64,000 bases of DNA, taken from Streptomyces liangshanensis (lineage in GTDB: Bacteria; Actinomycetota; Actinomycetes; Streptomycetales; Streptomycetaceae). Under the pieces are notes generated by a model. The model did not search any database and was not told the DNA's origin. It saw only the letters and a list, made by a program, of their open reading frames with translations. Position 1 is the first letter of the stretch. Each line of letters begins with the position of its first letter. The stretch lies in the NCBI RefSeq assembly GCF_011694815.1, contig NZ_CP050177.1:6579501-6643500 (forward strand). The letters run 5' to 3'. Below, piece by piece: positions 59,648 through 64,000 of the stretch. The position numbers were made by a program, and so were the translations under genes.

Positions 59648-60805
59648 CCACCTCCCCCCGGGGATCCGCCCGTGACAAGGCGTCTCCCGCCGTGCTCGTC
59701 CTGGAGGATGGCCGCAGTTTCCGCGGCCGCGCCTACGGGGCCGTGGGGGAGACGTTCGGCGAGGCGGTGTTCTCCACCGGCATGACCGGCTACCAGGAGA
59801 CCCTCACCGACCCCTCGTACCACCGCCAGGTGGTCGTCATGACGGCCCCGCACGTCGGCAACACCGGCATCAACGACGAGGACCAGGAGTCCCGCCGCAT
59901 CTGGGTCTCCGGCTATGTCGTACGGGACCCCGCGCGCATCCCGTCCAACTGGCGCTCGCGGCGCTCGCTGGACGACGAACTCACCGCCCAGGGCGTCGTC
60001 GGCATCAGCGGCATCGACACCCGCGCCCTCACCCGCCACCTGCGCGAGCGGGGCGCGATGCGCGTCGGCATCTTCTCCGGGGACGCCCTCGACAGCGCCT
60101 CGGGCAAGGGCGCCGCGGACGGGGCGGCGCTGCTCGCCCGGGTCCTGCGGGCCCCCGAGATGACCGGCGCCGAGCTGTCGTCCGAGGTCACCACCGCCGA
60201 GCCGTACGTCGTGCCCGCGATCGGCACCAAGCGGTTCACCGTCGCCGCCCTCGACCTCGGCATCAAGGGCATGACCCCGCACCGGCTGGCCGAGCGCGGC
60301 ATCGAGGTCCACGTCCTGCCCGCCTCCGCCACCCTGGACGACGTCTACGCGACCACCCCCGACGGGGTGTTCCTCTCCAACGGGCCCGGCGACCCCGCCA
60401 CCGCCGACCTCACCGTCGTCAAGGGCGTCCTGGAGCGCGGCACCCCGCTCTTCGGGATCTGCTTCGGCAACCAGCTGCTCGGCCGCGCGCTGGGCTTCGG
60501 CACGTACAAGCTCAAGTACGGCCACCGCGGCATCAACCAGCCCGTGCAGGACCGCACCACCGGGAAGGTCGAGGTCACCGCGCACAACCACGGGTTCGCC
60601 GTCGACGCCCCGCTCGACCGGGTCTCCGAGACCCCCTACGGCCGCGCCGAGGTCACCCACGTCTGCCTCAACGACAACGTGGTCGAGGGGCTGCGGCTGC
60701 TCGACCGGCCGGTGTTCAGCGTCCAGTACCACCCGGAGGCGGCCGCGGGCCCGCACGACGCCGCGTACCTCTTCGACCGCTTCACATCCCTGATGGAGGA
60801 CCAGC

Positions 60806-60813
<8 letters not shown>
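59644..60813 (+). CDS. carA: Carbamoyl-phosphate synthase small subunit
   Basis: A 389-residue glutamine amidotransferase that supplies ammonia to CarB. The N-terminal half is the CPSase small-chain domain ([22 protein letters not shown]) and the C-terminal half is a class I amidotransferase with the nucleophile in [13 protein letters not shown] and the His/Glu in [12 protein letters not shown]. Its stop overlaps carB by eight bases. It feeds pyrimidine and arginine synthesis. Confidence 0.97.

Positions 60814-64000
<3,187 letters not shown>

Overview
The window is chromosomal DNA from a high-GC filamentous actinomycete, almost certainly a Streptomyces. It carries ssgB and bldD (sporulation and development genes limited to such bacteria), uses GTG and TTG starts freely, has strong third-position GC bias, and contains a recurring intergenic repeat I recognise from streptomycete genomes. 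From memory, the gene order follows the conserved core region of S. coelicolor from about ssgB (SCO1541) down to carB (SCO1483). I saw no phage, insertion sequence, CRISPR array or biosynthetic gene cluster.

Layout. 1-4.3 kb: the 3' end of a tandem GNAT acetyltransferase, a DsbA-like protein, two small membrane proteins, a CGNR zinc-finger regulator, ssgB with a 20-bp terminator hairpin, and a PGPGW membrane protein. 4.3-7.8 kb: a 1026-residue polytopic membrane protein with a Gly/Ala repeat linker, flanked by two near-identical tRNA-Val(CAC) genes. 7.8-10.6 kb: a DnaQ-like exonuclease diverging from a coupled DUF4365/unknown gene pair. 10.7-15.8 kb: thrS, a K+ channel, a HIT hydrolase and a membrane protein of unknown function. 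16.0-18.9 kb: the phosphatidylinositol mannoside genes (pgsA, acyltransferase, pimA), overlapping by 4 nt each. 19.1-25.3 kb: pdxST, yebC, ruvCAB and yajC. 25.4-31.7 kb: secD, secF, apt and relA. 31.7-39.2 kb: DUF349 protein, cyclophilin, MBL hydrolase, hisS, a VKOR-like protein, rarA and a DUF2470 protein. 39.3-46.2 kb: rpsD, two small envelope proteins, alaS, ruvX and mltG. 46.2-51.8 kb: aroE, then aroC-K-B-Q and a Pro-rich P-loop protein. 52.3-55.9 kb: a degenerate M24 peptidase homologue, efp, nusB and bldD on the opposite strand. 56.1-64.0 kb: pyrR-pyrB-pyrC-(membrane protein)-carA-carB, with carB cut by the window end.

The genes form several functional blocks: stop/start overlaps tie together the PIM, shikimate, ruvCA, secF-apt and pyrimidine genes, and relA/apt link nucleotide salvage to the stringent response. 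Regulatory sites that can be read directly are two abutting BldD boxes in front of bldD, a PyrR-binding hairpin that includes the pyrR ribosome binding site, a DmdR/DtxR-type iron box between the DUF2470 gene and rpsD, and many perfect hairpin terminators without U-tracts.

The least explained parts are non-coding: an approximately 260-bp near-symmetrical inverted-repeat element (about 51,974-52,236) whose ends are the dispersed repeat, and an 870-bp nusB-bldD gap made of four families of short tandem repeats. The most interesting protein oddity is the M24 homologue upstream of efp, which has lost most of its metal ligands.
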